Shown one piece after another: positions 18,974-27,480 of a stretch of 47,330 bases of DNA. The stretch comes from Winogradskyella sp. GTDB lineage: Bacteria > Bacteroidota > Bacteroidia > Flavobacteriales > Flavobacteriaceae. The position numbers and the translations under genes are program-made. Below the pieces are notes generated by a model. That model had not been told where the DNA came from and did no database searches. It saw only the letters and a program-made list of their open reading frames with translations. Position 1 is the first letter of the stretch. Every line of letters begins with the position of its first letter. The stretch is from positions 1-47,330 of the forward strand of contig JASBSE010000401.1 of NCBI GenBank assembly GCA_030149115.1, read 5' to 3'.

Positions 18974-19839
18974 ACTTTGCTTTTTTGTGATAAGAAATAT
19001 TCTAATTGTTGGTATTCAATATCTGAAAAATCCAAAGAATAACAAATATGCTTAAGCGATTCTGGGATTTGTCTTTCTTTAAAAACTTCCGGATTAGAAA
19101 TGTTCCTATATTTTAATTTTTGTACAACTAATTTTTGAAATTCTAAAATATCTATTTTTTTTGACATCTTAAGACATTCTCTAAAAATTTGGGTATTAGG
19201 AACATCAGGCACAAATTTAAAATAAGATCTCATCAAACTAATGTATTCATCTTTTCGTAATGTCTTGAAAAGAGCATCGTGCTTGAAAGTAAAGGTGTTT
19301 TTTTTAGCTTCTTTTACAGTTTTTAGTGCATTTCGTTGAGTTAACTCAATTATACCAATATTAGAATTATAATATTTCATTAATAGGTTTGGTATATGCT
19401 TTGAGCTTGTAACTATATAGATTTTATCTGCAAATTTTTCGTAATCAGATAACTGTTTATCTAACTTTTCCAGACCATCTAATTCTGTTTTGATTTCATA
19501 TATGCGAGCTTCACCGTTTAAAAGAACAAAGTCAGCAATTGAATTACCTATTTTAAATTCATTTAATGCTATAGTGCTTTTCAAACTATATTTTCTCAAT
19601 AAAAGCTTATTGATAAGAATGTTCTTATAAACATACTCATTTTTATAATTGCGAACTAAGGATTTGTAAATTTGATTTAGAACCTGAAGATTAGTAGTAC
19701 TCTCTTTGACTTTTGTATATCTATCGACACGATAAAATGTATCAAAATAATCTTCGTCTCTCACTATTTTTTTAAAATTAGCGGTAGAAAAAATTTGAGC
19801 TAAACTCCTAATTTGATTTAAATCTTTTGTTATCTCCAT
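18934..19839 (-). CDS. sce7726 family protein, PD-(D/E)XK nuclease-like
   Basis: 301 residues. The region from about 72 to 150 has the layout of a PD-(D/E)XK nuclease core: a helix with Glu94, then Asp103 in NSIADFVLL, then Glu115-x-Lys117 in RIYEIKTEL, followed by the helix and strand of the core. This matches what is expected of the sce7726 family, which is usually paired with sce7725. The nuclease activity is inferred from the motif. It is first in the trio, and its last 40 bases overlap the sce7725 gene. It starts 83 bp from the upstream ATPase gene, which ends in a hairpin region. Confidence 0.8.
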   Translation of the reverse strand: MEITKDLNQIRSLAQIFSTANFKKIVRDEDYFDTFYRVDRYTKVKESTTNLQVLNQIYKSLVRNYKNEYVYKNILINKLLLRKYSLKSTIALNEFKIGNSIADFVLLNGEARIYEIKTELDGLEKLDKQLSDYEKFADKIYIVTSSKHIPNLLMKYYNSNIGIIELTQRNALKTVKEAKKNTFTFKHDALFKTLRKDEYISLMRSYFKFVPDVPNTQIFRECLKMSKKIDILEFQKLVVQKLKYRNISNPEVFKERQIPESLKHICYSLDFSDIEYQQLEYFLSQKSKVCISHMSEVNNLS

Positions 19840-19869
19840 ATATTTTACAAATCTACAAAATTCATATAG

Positions 19870-19890
19870 AAGTCGTAATTCTAACGACTT
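19870..19890. terminator. Hairpin between the ATPase gene and the sce7726 operon
   Basis: Stem aagtcgt (19870-19876) / acgactt (19884-19890) with loop aattcta. On the plus strand it is followed by a T-rich stretch; on the minus strand, the direction of the genes, the T run is weak. It may separate the maintenance module from the sce7726 operon or only reduce read-through. Confidence 0.5.
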
Positions 19891-19922
19891 TTAGGTTTTT
19901 TTATTGGGTATGCGACTTTGTA

Positions 19923-20582
19923 TCAGGTTCTTTTGTCTTTACTTTCCTTATCAAAAGCAATCAAATTGAATAGTTGTCGCATTCTGGAACGTACTCTATT
20001 GCCGTATCTTTCTTCTAATTCTTGTGCATTTAAATTTGTTGTGGCGTGAGTTCTAGTTTTACGCTGAAGAAATAAATCGTAACGAGATAAGAGGATTTCG
20101 CCCATAACATTGCAATCTTTACCAAAATGTCTTCCAGTTGTTTCTACTCCTAAATCATCAAAGCAATAGAAATTACTACTTCCATATTCTTGAATGGTTT
20201 TGTAGCCAATATTGTTGAAAGCAAACGTGATGTTTCTTGCTGGGATTAATTCGTAAGATTTTTGGTGTGGTACGATGTTCCTTAATAATTTCATTAAACT
20301 GGTTTTACCACAACCAACAGGACCCGATAATAAAATCCCCTTGTTTGGATCTATATTTAGTTTTGCACAGGCTTCAAAATCACGAATGAAATAAATGCAT
20401 AGTTTATAAAGCACCACCTCATCTTCTTCATAAATCTTGAAGTTTTTGCCAAACATCAATTTCCCTTTTGCATCGAGGTAAATGAGTATGCTTTTGAAAT
20501 CATACTGAATACAATTGTCTTTTAACTCGCCAAGTTTGTATTGGACTCCTTTTTCGATGATTATGTGAGGTTGATTATTCAT
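19923..20582 (-). CDS. DnaC/IstB-like AAA+ ATPase
   Basis: 219 residues. Walker A GPVGCGKT is at 87-94 and Walker B FYCFDDLG at about 138-145. A sensor-like HATTNLN stretch is followed by an Arg-rich RYGNRVRSRMRQL. This is the layout of helicase loaders and IstB-type ATPases. No transposase is adjacent, so a replication role is favoured: loading helicase for autonomous copying of the excised element. It lies downstream of an initiator-like gene, with a short dispersed repeat between them. Confidence 0.82.
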   Translation of the reverse strand: MNNQPHIIIEKGVQYKLGELKDNCIQYDFKSILIYLDAKGKLMFGKNFKIYEEDEVVLYKLCIYFIRDFEACAKLNIDPNKGILLSGPVGCGKTSLMKLLRNIVPHQKSYELIPARNITFAFNNIGYKTIQEYGSSNFYCFDDLGVETTGRHFGKDCNVMGEILLSRYDLFLQRKTRTHATTNLNAQELEERYGNRVRSRMRQLFNLIAFDKESKDKRT

Positions 20583-20595
20583 TGTTATGCTGAAT

Positions 20596-20656
20596 TAAGA
20601 CTTCTCGACTGCGCTCGAAGTGACAATGAGATTCTGAATCAAGTTCAGAATGACAA
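20596..20656. repeat. Short palindromic intergenic repeat
   Basis: Two small hairpins in tandem: acttc...gaagt around tcgactgcgctcga, and attctgaa/ttcagaat. Units resembling 'cgactgcgctcgaagtgaca' are a familiar dispersed intergenic type in flavobacterial genomes; that is recalled, not searched. It separates the ATPase and initiator-like genes. Confidence 0.6.
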
Positions 20657-20661
20657 AAAAT

Positions 20662-21198
20662 TTAAAGTGGTTCGTTATAATTTTTATTTTTAGTTGTCCT
20701 AAGGTTGTCCGAATTTGGGACACTGCTATTTTGTTTTAAATCAATTTCAGAATCATTAAAACCTGAATTTTTAAAATTTTTCTGTTTATTACTGTTTTTG
20801 TTTTCTATAGTTTGTATATGTTTATATATAGGTACCAGTGCTTGTCCACTGCTTGTCTCGATTTGAGTAGAGTTGTGTCCTACTACTTGTCCAGAACTTG
20901 TCCCAAATTTGAGCATCTTAATTTTACTCCCTCTATACGGATTGTGGGATGGGAAATACACGATATATTTCCAATGATTTAATTCCTTGATGCATCTATG
21001 ATAGGTAGATTTAGAGCCTATTTTAGATAGTTGCATAACCTCATCACGGTTTATAAAAAACTCTTCTAAAAATCGGTTTAAATTCCACAACTGAAATAAG
21101 GCTATGTATAGGCTTATGTGGGTTGGGTTTAATCGACTATCTTTAGAGAATTGGTTGAAAACTGCGTTGAGATGTTTGATATAGTTTACTTCTTCCAT
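20662..21198 (-). CDS. Replication-initiator-like winged-helix protein
   Basis: 178 residues. The N-terminal half (MEEVNYIKHLNAVFNQF...RLNPTHISLYIALFQLWN...) has the DnaD-like or helix-turn-helix pattern, with a recognition-type helix near SKIGSKSTYHRCIKEL. The C-terminal 70 residues are a low-complexity tail rich in Asn, Ser and Lys. In Bacteroidota elements similar proteins sit beside a DnaC-like ATPase and an excisionase-like HTH, exactly as here. A role in initiating replication of the excised circle, or in regulation, is likely; I cannot separate the two. Confidence 0.65.
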   Translation of the reverse strand: MEEVNYIKHLNAVFNQFSKDSRLNPTHISLYIALFQLWNLNRFLEEFFINRDEVMQLSKIGSKSTYHRCIKELNHWKYIVYFPSHNPYRGSKIKMLKFGTSSGQVVGHNSTQIETSSGQALVPIYKHIQTIENKNSNKQKNFKNSGFNDSEIDLKQNSSVPNSDNLRTTKNKNYNEPL

Positions 21199-21203
21199 AA
21201 GGG

Positions 21204-21240
21204 TGAGATTGCCACGTCGCTATAGCTCCTCGCAATGACA
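21204..21240. repeat. Short intergenic repeat of dispersed type
   Basis: Stretch beginning gagattgccacgtcgc and ending cctcgcaatgaca, with complementary ends attgc/gcaat. It resembles widely dispersed repeats of Bacteroidota genomes. It lies between the HTH and initiator-like genes. Confidence 0.5.
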
Positions 21241-21519
21241 CTAAAATTTGTTATGGATGCGGTTTTCTTCCATTACTTTTAGGATTTCTTCGTAGTCGTA
21301 ATAGATAACACCACCAACTTTAGTGTAGGGTAGTGTGCCATTGATACGCAAATTTTGTAATGTTCCTGGTGAGATGCTTAAAAGGTCTCTTACTTCTGGT
21401 GATTTCAACCATTTTTTAGGTGCAAAACCTGATTGATGGTTAATGATTGCTTTGATGTCTTCCAGTAATTCTTCTTTAAATTCTCGTAGGTCTTCGGTAG
21501 TAATAATTGTTGCTGCCAT
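21241..21519 (-). CDS. Excisionase-like helix-turn-helix protein
   Basis: 92 residues. After a helical N-terminus, residues about 35-85 form a MerR/excisionase-type HTH of the kind common in Bacteroidota elements: PKKWLKSPEVRDLLSISPGT, then LQNLRINGTLPYTKVGG and YYDYEEILKVMEE. Such proteins usually bind att or promoter DNA and control excision. The 15-bp word upstream at 21583-21597 also occurs in front of the integrase gene, which supports a shared control of integrase and this gene. Confidence 0.82.
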   Translation of the reverse strand: MAATIITTEDLREFKEELLEDIKAIINHQSGFAPKKWLKSPEVRDLLSISPGTLQNLRINGTLPYTKVGGVIYYDYEEILKVMEENRIHNKF

Positions 21520-21582
21520 AGTAAAGTTTTAAGTTAAATAGCTACCGCCTCGAACTCTCATTCTCGGCAGCAGCTATTAATG

Positions 21583-21597
21583 TGATTTGACTTTCGT
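21583..21597 (+). promoter_or_regulatory. 15-bp motif shared with the integrase promoter region
   Basis: tgatttgactttcgt lies 64 bp upstream of the HTH gene. Its exact reverse complement is at 46595-46609, 34 bp upstream of the integrase start, and its inner ten bases recur at 9548-9557 near attL. A candidate binding site for the HTH protein or the integrase. Confidence 0.65.
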
Positions 21598-21663
21598 TTG
21601 GCAAATATGAAGTGAATTGGTAAGCTTTATTCACAACGGGGATTGTGTTGTGAACGATTTTAC

Positions 21664-22512
21664 CTAAATCCCTTCATCGGTATCTTCCATTCGTTTTAGC
21701 AATCCTTTATTTAATGTGGTAAGGAATTTTGCTCTATCGGCTTTCCGAGTCCTAATTTCAAGGAATGTACGACGGTATTGCCCTAAATCTATTTCAAAAA
21801 TATGTTCAAAATATTCTGCAATATCTTTTAAATCAGCAGCACCATTATTAAAGACACCTTCTGTGTGTAATGCATAAACCAGCTCAATTAAGGCTACTTT
21901 TGGGCTTGTCCAAATCATTTTCAAGTTCGGTTTGCGTTGTGATTTTTCGCCATTGTCTTTATTACCAATTAATACTAAATTATTTTCTAAATACAATTGA
22001 ATTAAATCGTTTGCCAATATTTTGGCCACTTTATAATCGTGCGATGTTGAGAAACTTGTATCTGCTTCGAAATAGTAACTATCTAAAGACATCTTAATAT
22101 CAAACCTACTACGCAGGAAATATTTATGGTCTAAATAGGTGCTTCTTGAACGGTAATATCTATAAAACTCTAGCTCATTATCAAAAAATGCTTTTAGCTT
22201 AACTAATTCATTATTGTAATATTTTTTTACTATTCTATTACCTCCATTTGGTTTCTTCATTTCGATTTTAAAAATCGTGTTATAGTAAATGAGTTTAGAG
22301 GTAAATTGTGGCTTTATTTCTTTAAAGAACTTAATTTCTTCAGCATCTGTCTTGAACTTTGTTTTTTGTACTACAATCTTTAATGCTTTGATGGTTTTTA
22401 AAATGACTTCAATTGCACGTTCACAACGTGTGGATTCATTGTCTATTTCTAAATTTATAAAGCTTAATTGATCGTTAAGATTAGTTAGTAGGCTGTTTAT
22501 TTTTGAACTCAA
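21664..22512 (-). CDS. RteC-family regulator
   Basis: 282 residues with the RteC pattern: a helical N-terminus, LELEFYRYYRSRSTYLDHKYF-like central block (here NELEFYRYYRSRSTYLD), and the C-terminal WTSPKVALIELVYALHTEGV followed by ADLKDIAEYFEHIFEIDLGQYRRTFLEIRTRK. In the Bacteroides element CTnDOT, RteC activates the excision operon. It lies upstream of and in the same direction as the HTH gene, so it probably acts on that promoter. This is the main sign that the element belongs to the Bacteroidota integrative family. Confidence 0.85.
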   Translation of the reverse strand: MSSKINSLLTNLNDQLSFINLEIDNESTRCERAIEVILKTIKALKIVVQKTKFKTDAEEIKFFKEIKPQFTSKLIYYNTIFKIEMKKPNGGNRIVKKYYNNELVKLKAFFDNELEFYRYYRSRSTYLDHKYFLRSRFDIKMSLDSYYFEADTSFSTSHDYKVAKILANDLIQLYLENNLVLIGNKDNGEKSQRKPNLKMIWTSPKVALIELVYALHTEGVFNNGAADLKDIAEYFEHIFEIDLGQYRRTFLEIRTRKADRAKFLTTLNKGLLKRMEDTDEGI

Positions 22513-22630
22513 ATAGTTTTATTTTCATTAAACTTATTTAATGTTTCTACCCTCTTTTACTGCTACCAACTCATGTGAAACAATAAATTCAAGGGTATTT
22601 TTAAATTATTTATCAAAGATTGCAGAAATG

Positions 22631-23158
22631 TTATTCAACTATCAATTTCTCTATTGCATTTTCATTAGAAGTAAAATCTTTTCCTGAAAACAGAACATAT
22701 TTTGCTTTTGTTTTTATGGAAGTAGAACTATCTTCAAGTTCAACAAAAATGTTTTCCAAGTATAATTTACGATTATTTATGGTTACATAAACTTTAGATT
22801 TTTGGTTAGGATAATGAATTAGATAAAATTTTAATTTTGATGATGCTGCCAAATGCATTTCTATAAGGTTCGGTGCAATTATTTTTGTGTTCATTCCGTA
22901 TGCAAAATCTTTTTGCACTTTACTTAATGGTTTTTTAACACCTCCTTCTGTATAGACAATGCGATACTCAACTATTGGGTTCTTTGTATTAATAGATTCT
23001 CCTTCCATATTTGCATCATACACATAAGTATTATGATTATTGCTGTGTTGTATATAAAAAAGTCGTGTCGCTGTTTTTTCAGGTTTTGGGTAGTTTTCCT
23101 GTGAAAAGACAATTGTGTTGCTAAAGAAACAAAAGAAAAAAGGTAATAAAGTCTTCAT
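22631..23158 (-). CDS. Exported DUF4833-like protein (copy A)
   Basis: 175 residues with a signal peptide (MKTLLPFFFCFFSNTIVFSQ), so periplasmic or surface located. The body fits DUF4833: RLFYIQHSNNHNTYVYDANM, EYRIVYTEGGVKKPL, FAYGMNTK and a C-terminal beta-rich end. A paralogue of the same length lies at 36567-37094, and the two share long identical stretches. In both places it directly follows a patatin gene, so it is likely a partner or modulator of the lipase. It is the last gene of the efflux A operon, 36 bp after patatin A. Confidence 0.8.
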   Translation of the reverse strand: MKTLLPFFFCFFSNTIVFSQENYPKPEKTATRLFYIQHSNNHNTYVYDANMEGESINTKNPIVEYRIVYTEGGVKKPLSKVQKDFAYGMNTKIIAPNLIEMHLAASSKLKFYLIHYPNQKSKVYVTINNRKLYLENIFVELEDSSTSIKTKAKYVLFSGKDFTSNENAIEKLIVE

Positions 23159-23194
23159 GCAAAATCTTATATGTTTAATTTTTAAAAAATTAAA

Positions 23195-23962
23195 TTAATT
23201 AAGTATACGTAACAGTTCATCATTTTTTTCTCTAGCATATTCATAACCAGCTTTGTAAATTTCATCAATTTTTGAAAAATCAAATGTACCATAGGTTTCC
23301 ATTTTTGGCGGTTCCATATAAATATCACAAAGTTGTTTCTTATCCTCCACATTATAATTAATAGAAACTTTAACTATACGTTCTATGATGGCTTTATAAC
23401 TCCATTTTACAATGGGCGATTTAGGAATATTAGATACATTAACACCTATTATTTTATCGCATTTACCTTTAATCAAATTTGTAGGGAAATTGTTTAAAAT
23501 ACCGCCATCACATAAATAAGCATCATTAATATGCACAGGCTCAAATACCAAAGGTACAGCACAAGATGCCTTTACAGCTGTTGAAATGGATCCTTTATTA
23601 AATACTACTAATTCTGCATTTATCAAATTAGTTGCTGTTACAAAGATTGGTATTAGTAACTGATCAAAATCGTCGTGAGGAATGTATTTGTTTAAAATAC
23701 GTTTAAAAATATTGGGGGTAAACAGTCCTGCGGACTTTAATTCCAGACTAGAGCGACTAAAAAACTTTTCTGCTTTACCAATTTCTAATATTTCTTTAGG
23801 TTCATAACCTGCAGCTAAAAAAACACCAGCCAATGAACCGGCACTTGTTCCTGAAATAACGGAAGGTTGTATTCCAATTTCGTATAAGTATTGAAGCACA
23901 CCTAAATGTGCCATTCCTCGAATACCTCCTCCAGATAATGCAATGCCAATGGTTGGGTTCAT
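23195..23962 (-). CDS. Patatin-like phospholipase (copy A)
   Basis: Predicted serine lipid acyl hydrolase of 255 residues. The oxyanion block GGGIRGMAHLGVL is at 11-23. The nucleophile is Ser40 in GTSAG and the catalytic Asp is Asp152 in DGGILNNFP, so the Ser-Asp dyad is complete. There is no signal peptide, so it should act at the inner face of the membrane. A paralogue of 254 residues lies at 37132-37896 with the same dyad positions. It follows an SDR gene by 29 bp and precedes a DUF4833 gene. The likely role is remodelling or clearing phospholipids or fatty acids around the efflux pump; inferred from context. Confidence 0.92.
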   Translation of the reverse strand: MNPTIGIALSGGGIRGMAHLGVLQYLYEIGIQPSVISGTSAGSLAGVFLAAGYEPKEILEIGKAEKFFSRSSLELKSAGLFTPNIFKRILNKYIPHDDFDQLLIPIFVTATNLINAELVVFNKGSISTAVKASCAVPLVFEPVHINDAYLCDGGILNNFPTNLIKGKCDKIIGVNVSNIPKSPIVKWSYKAIIERIVKVSINYNVEDKKQLCDIYMEPPKMETYGTFDFSKIDEIYKAGYEYAREKNDELLRILN

Positions 23963-23991
23963 ATTTTGTTGTAATTTATCTGTTTATACTC

Positions 23992-24750
23992 TTAATGTAT
24001 TGTCATACCACCATCTACAATATGTTCTTGTCCTGTAATGAAAGACGCTTCATCCGAAGCTAAAAACACAACAATTCCTGTTAATTCACTCGTTTCTGAA
24101 ATTCTTCCTAACGGAATTTCATCTAAGGCGCTTCTACCTTCTTTAGAGGCATCTTCATCGGTAGCTTCAATCATCATTGGCGTTAATACAAAACCTGGAT
24201 GCATAGAGTTTACTCGTATATTTTTTGGTCCGTATTCAAACGCAGCGCCTTTGGTCATTCCTCTAATAGCAAATTTACTTGCCATATAGGCAACGTTTGG
24301 AAAGCCAAAACAAGCTACAATACCTGCAATGGAAGATACATTGATAATAGACCCTACACCTGCTTTTAACATCGATGGTATTACGGCTTGCATTCCTAGC
24401 AAAATACTATGCTGATTAATCTCGATGACCTTGAGATAGTCTTCGTATTTTAAGTCCATTACTCCTGCAACAGGCCCTAAAATACCTGCATTATTTACAA
24501 GCACATTAATGTTTCCGAATGTTTTTTCTCCAATCTCTACAGCATTTTTCCAATCTTCAGGTTTTGTGATATCTAGTTTTATAAATAGTGCATTATCACC
24601 TAATTCATCTGCTAAGGCTTGTCCTAAATCCACTTTAATATCAGCTAGTATGACTTTAGCTCCTTGTGCTATAAATTCTCTTGCGTGGGCTTCGCCCATT
24701 CCTCTTGATGCGCCTGTAATAATGGCAACTTTGTTTTCTAATCTGTTCAT
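23992..24750 (-). CDS. Short-chain dehydrogenase/reductase (SDR)
   Basis: NAD(P)-dependent oxidoreductase of 252 residues from the ATG at 24750. An earlier in-frame ATG at 24795 would overlap the upstream gene and is less likely. The cofactor motif TGASRGMG is at 12-19, NNAG at 86-89, the catalytic Ser140, Tyr155 and Lys159 are all present (YMASK), and the end reads ASFITGQEHIVDGGMTIH. It resembles classical SDRs acting on hydroxysteroids or similar alcohols. The substrate cannot be told, but its place between a drug-type pump and a patatin suggests modifying a lipid-like or toxic alcohol. Confidence 0.9.
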   Translation of the reverse strand: MNRLENKVAIITGASRGMGEAHAREFIAQGAKVILADIKVDLGQALADELGDNALFIKLDITKPEDWKNAVEIGEKTFGNINVLVNNAGILGPVAGVMDLKYEDYLKVIEINQHSILLGMQAVIPSMLKAGVGSIINVSSIAGIVACFGFPNVAYMASKFAIRGMTKGAAFEYGPKNIRVNSMHPGFVLTPMMIEATDEDASKEGRSALDEIPLGRISETSELTGIVVFLASDEASFITGQEHIVDGGMTIH

Positions 24751-24778
24751 ATTAAATATATTTATTGTTAACTGTTTT

Positions 24779-26389
24779 TTAAACCGCGACAGCACCTGCT
24801 CCAGCGGCTATAGTTTCTGTAGTATTTTTTCTTACTCTAAAATTATATCCTTTAATCGATTCGCCTTTAAGCAGTTTTCGTACTAATATTAATCTTCGGT
24901 AATAGGTGTTTTCAAAACGTATTGCCAAGGTGAATAGCATTATAATTATTCCTGCAATAATGGAATAACCATACAATGCTTTTGAAGCAGTAAGTACAGC
25001 TTGTATTCGCGAACGTCCATATACTGCCAGTCCACCACCTCTAAATTGTGATAAGTTTACTGCATCTAAATGATGTGCTATGTTTTCCAACCCTTGCAAC
25101 TGTAATTTGTAAAACAACCAAGAGTAAATGGCTCCAGCAAATGCTACACTTATCAATGAACGGACTACAATTGACAAGGATGCCACTGCTAAGGTTTCAG
25201 CCATATCAAAACCATCTAAGGTATAAAACCAAATACTTATAAAAAGAATGACCATTCCCATTCCTCTTAATATAGAAGGAACAATTAAATAGTTGATGTC
25301 AACTTCTGGACTGATTAAAAAATACATCATTACAAAGTGTAAGGTGTAAAAAATCATTCCTGAAATAATTAAAAATTTGGTAGGCCATTTTTTTGCATAC
25401 CACTTTCTAGCATAAATAGCCCCTATAATAATTCCTGGTACCATTGCGTAATTCAATAGGTTGTTGGTGAGCGAATCATAGCCAAGAATACCAACCGTAA
25501 AGGTGTTTTGAATAACACCCGAAGCTAAAAACATACCTAAACACATCAATAAAATAAAGCCTTGAATAAAGTTTTTCTTTTTAAAAACACTTAACGGAAC
25601 ATAAGGTCGTTTTAATCCTTTTTGTCGCCATAGAAAAAGAATCATAGTGATGATAAAGCCAATGGTTGAAGCTTGTATATAGCTTGAAGCAAACCAATCT
25701 TGTTGTTTGGCAAATACTAAGGTATAGGTTAATAGGAAAAAGGACACTACAAAAAGTAACATACTCAATAAATCAATTTGATATAAAGGTAGTTTTCTTG
25801 AAAATCGTAAGTCGTGCATAAAAATAACCGAGATAAGCACCAAAACAAGCATTATAATTGCCATTACCAAATAGACCGATTCCCATTGTAGGTTATAGGC
25901 AATTTTTGCAAAGAAATAACCTCCTATTTGAGCGGTTGAAATACTTAAAGGATAAAATACTGTATAAAATTTGGTTCGGTCGCCATCTGGACTTAGAATA
26001 AATAATAGCGGAAGTACAAACTCAATAATTGCAATGATTTTAAAAAAACCAATGACAAAGTTTGCTGCAATAATAACATACGGGCTATCTGTGGTTATAA
26101 TGGCTATTGAACACAATGCGATCATCGACAAACTGGTAATCATCAACTCTTTGCTTCTAAAGCGCATTTTAAACCGTAACAAATACGGTAAGGCTGTACC
26201 CATTCCAATAAAGGATGCATAGTTAGCGAATGAGAGATACTCTGAATACATACCCAAATCGCTCATCATATTGCTAAAATTGGCTGTATAAATTCCACCT
26301 ACAACCAATAACGGAAATAGGTATAGAATAATGAGCAATAGCATTGCGGGTTTGGGTACCCAATCTTTAAAAAGGCCTTGGTTATACAT
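24779..26389 (-). CDS. DHA2-type MFS efflux transporter (EmrB-like)
   Basis: 536 residues with about 14 transmembrane helices, the DHA2 number, and typical length. It lies three bases after an EmrA-like adaptor gene, which follows a TolC-like gene. Together they form a tripartite pump spanning both membranes, powered by the proton gradient. The motif A loop is not well conserved here (RFKMRFRSKE). The last about 40 residues form a basic tail followed by an Ala/Gly-rich end. Substrates are unknown; EmrAB pumps export hydrophobic acids, fatty acids and uncouplers. Confidence 0.88.
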   Translation of the reverse strand: MYNQGLFKDWVPKPAMLLLIILYLFPLLVVGGIYTANFSNMMSDLGMYSEYLSFANYASFIGMGTALPYLLRFKMRFRSKELMITSLSMIALCSIAIITTDSPYVIIAANFVIGFFKIIAIIEFVLPLLFILSPDGDRTKFYTVFYPLSISTAQIGGYFFAKIAYNLQWESVYLVMAIIMLVLVLISVIFMHDLRFSRKLPLYQIDLLSMLLFVVSFFLLTYTLVFAKQQDWFASSYIQASTIGFIITMILFLWRQKGLKRPYVPLSVFKKKNFIQGFILLMCLGMFLASGVIQNTFTVGILGYDSLTNNLLNYAMVPGIIIGAIYARKWYAKKWPTKFLIISGMIFYTLHFVMMYFLISPEVDINYLIVPSILRGMGMVILFISIWFYTLDGFDMAETLAVASLSIVVRSLISVAFAGAIYSWLFYKLQLQGLENIAHHLDAVNLSQFRGGGLAVYGRSRIQAVLTASKALYGYSIIAGIIIMLFTLAIRFENTYYRRLILVRKLLKGESIKGYNFRVRKNTTETIAAGAGAVAV

Positions 26390-26392
26390 TGG

Positions 26393-27460
26393 TTATTCTA
26401 CGATAATATTTACATTCATTCCTACACGTAAACTGTTTAAATCTTCTTCTGAATTATCTTCGGTAAAATCAATACGAACCGGAATACGTTGCTGTACTTT
26501 CACAAAATTTCCGGTAGAATTATCTACAGGAATGGTCGATAATTTAGAGCCTGTAGCTGCCGAAATAGAACTTACTTTGCCTTTAAAGGCTTTTCCTCCC
26601 AAAGCATCTACTTCGATAGTCAATTCTTTTCCAACTGTAATGTCTTCCATTTGGGTTTCTCTAAAGTTAGCAATGACCCATTTTTTATCATTGGTTACAA
26701 TACTGGCTACTTGCTGACTAGGGTTTAACAATTGACCTTCGTTTACTTTACGTCTTCCCATAAAACCATCGTAAGGTGCAGTAATTACAGTATAAGATAA
26801 ATTGAGTTTTGCCAAGTCTAAAGCCGCTTCTGCTTGTTTGATTCCTGCTTGGCTCATTTCAATTCTACCATCCATTTCACGAAGCGAATAATCTACCGAT
26901 TTACGTTGTCCTAATAAGGCGTTGTATTGTGCTTTGGCAGCATCGTACTTGGTTTTTATACCATCGTATTGTTGTTGGGTTACCGCTTCATCTTTTAACA
27001 AAGCAGCAAACCGATTTAAGTCTCTTTCAGAATTTTCTAAATTGGATTTAGCACCAGCAATATTGGCTTCAATAATAGACGTGTTGTTAGCAACTGTATT
27101 AATTGTTGATTTTGCTGTTTTTTCACCAGCCAAGGCATTTAAATAAGCAGCTTCAGCTTGTAAAACTTTGGCTTTAATTTCGCTATCATCTAAAATTACC
27201 AACGTATCGCCTTTTTTTACTCTCTGGTTTTCTTCAAAACGAATTTCTTTAATATAAGCGGAAACTCTGGTGTTTATGGGATTGATATAAGCTTCTACTT
27301 GTGCATCGTTTGTAAAGTTTTTATCGCCAATATGGAAATAGTGTTTTAATACAAAAATCAAGGCAACTAATGCTACTAAAAATATAAGTAGATTGACAAA
27401 AAACACTGTTTTTTTGTTTTTACCTGCTTTCTTTTCGGTTTTTGAATTGTTATCTGACAT
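26393..27460 (-). CDS. EmrA/HlyD-like membrane fusion protein
   Basis: 355 residues. A basic N-terminus and one transmembrane helix (about 20-41) are followed by a periplasmic part. That part has a lipoyl half (YINPINTRVSAYIKEIRFEE...KGDTLVILD), a long coiled-coil hairpin (about 80-200), the second lipoyl half (YTVITAPYDGFMGRRKVNEGQ) and a beta-barrel end. This is the standard adaptor layout linking the MFS pump to the outer-membrane channel. Spacing is 20 bp from the TolC-like gene and 3 bp to the MFS gene. Confidence 0.93.
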   Translation of the reverse strand: MSDNNSKTEKKAGKNKKTVFFVNLLIFLVALVALIFVLKHYFHIGDKNFTNDAQVEAYINPINTRVSAYIKEIRFEENQRVKKGDTLVILDDSEIKAKVLQAEAAYLNALAGEKTAKSTINTVANNTSIIEANIAGAKSNLENSERDLNRFAALLKDEAVTQQQYDGIKTKYDAAKAQYNALLGQRKSVDYSLREMDGRIEMSQAGIKQAEAALDLAKLNLSYTVITAPYDGFMGRRKVNEGQLLNPSQQVASIVTNDKKWVIANFRETQMEDITVGKELTIEVDALGGKAFKGKVSSISAATGSKLSTIPVDNSTGNFVKVQQRIPVRIDFTEDNSEEDLNSLRVGMNVNIIVE

Positions 27461-27480
27461 TTTTATTCTTTTTGTAATGG

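Noticed and set aside
19923-20582. IstB partner of an IS21-type insertion sequence
   Set aside because: The ATPase resembles IstB, but no IstA transposase or terminal repeats are nearby; the neighbours are replication and excision-type genes.
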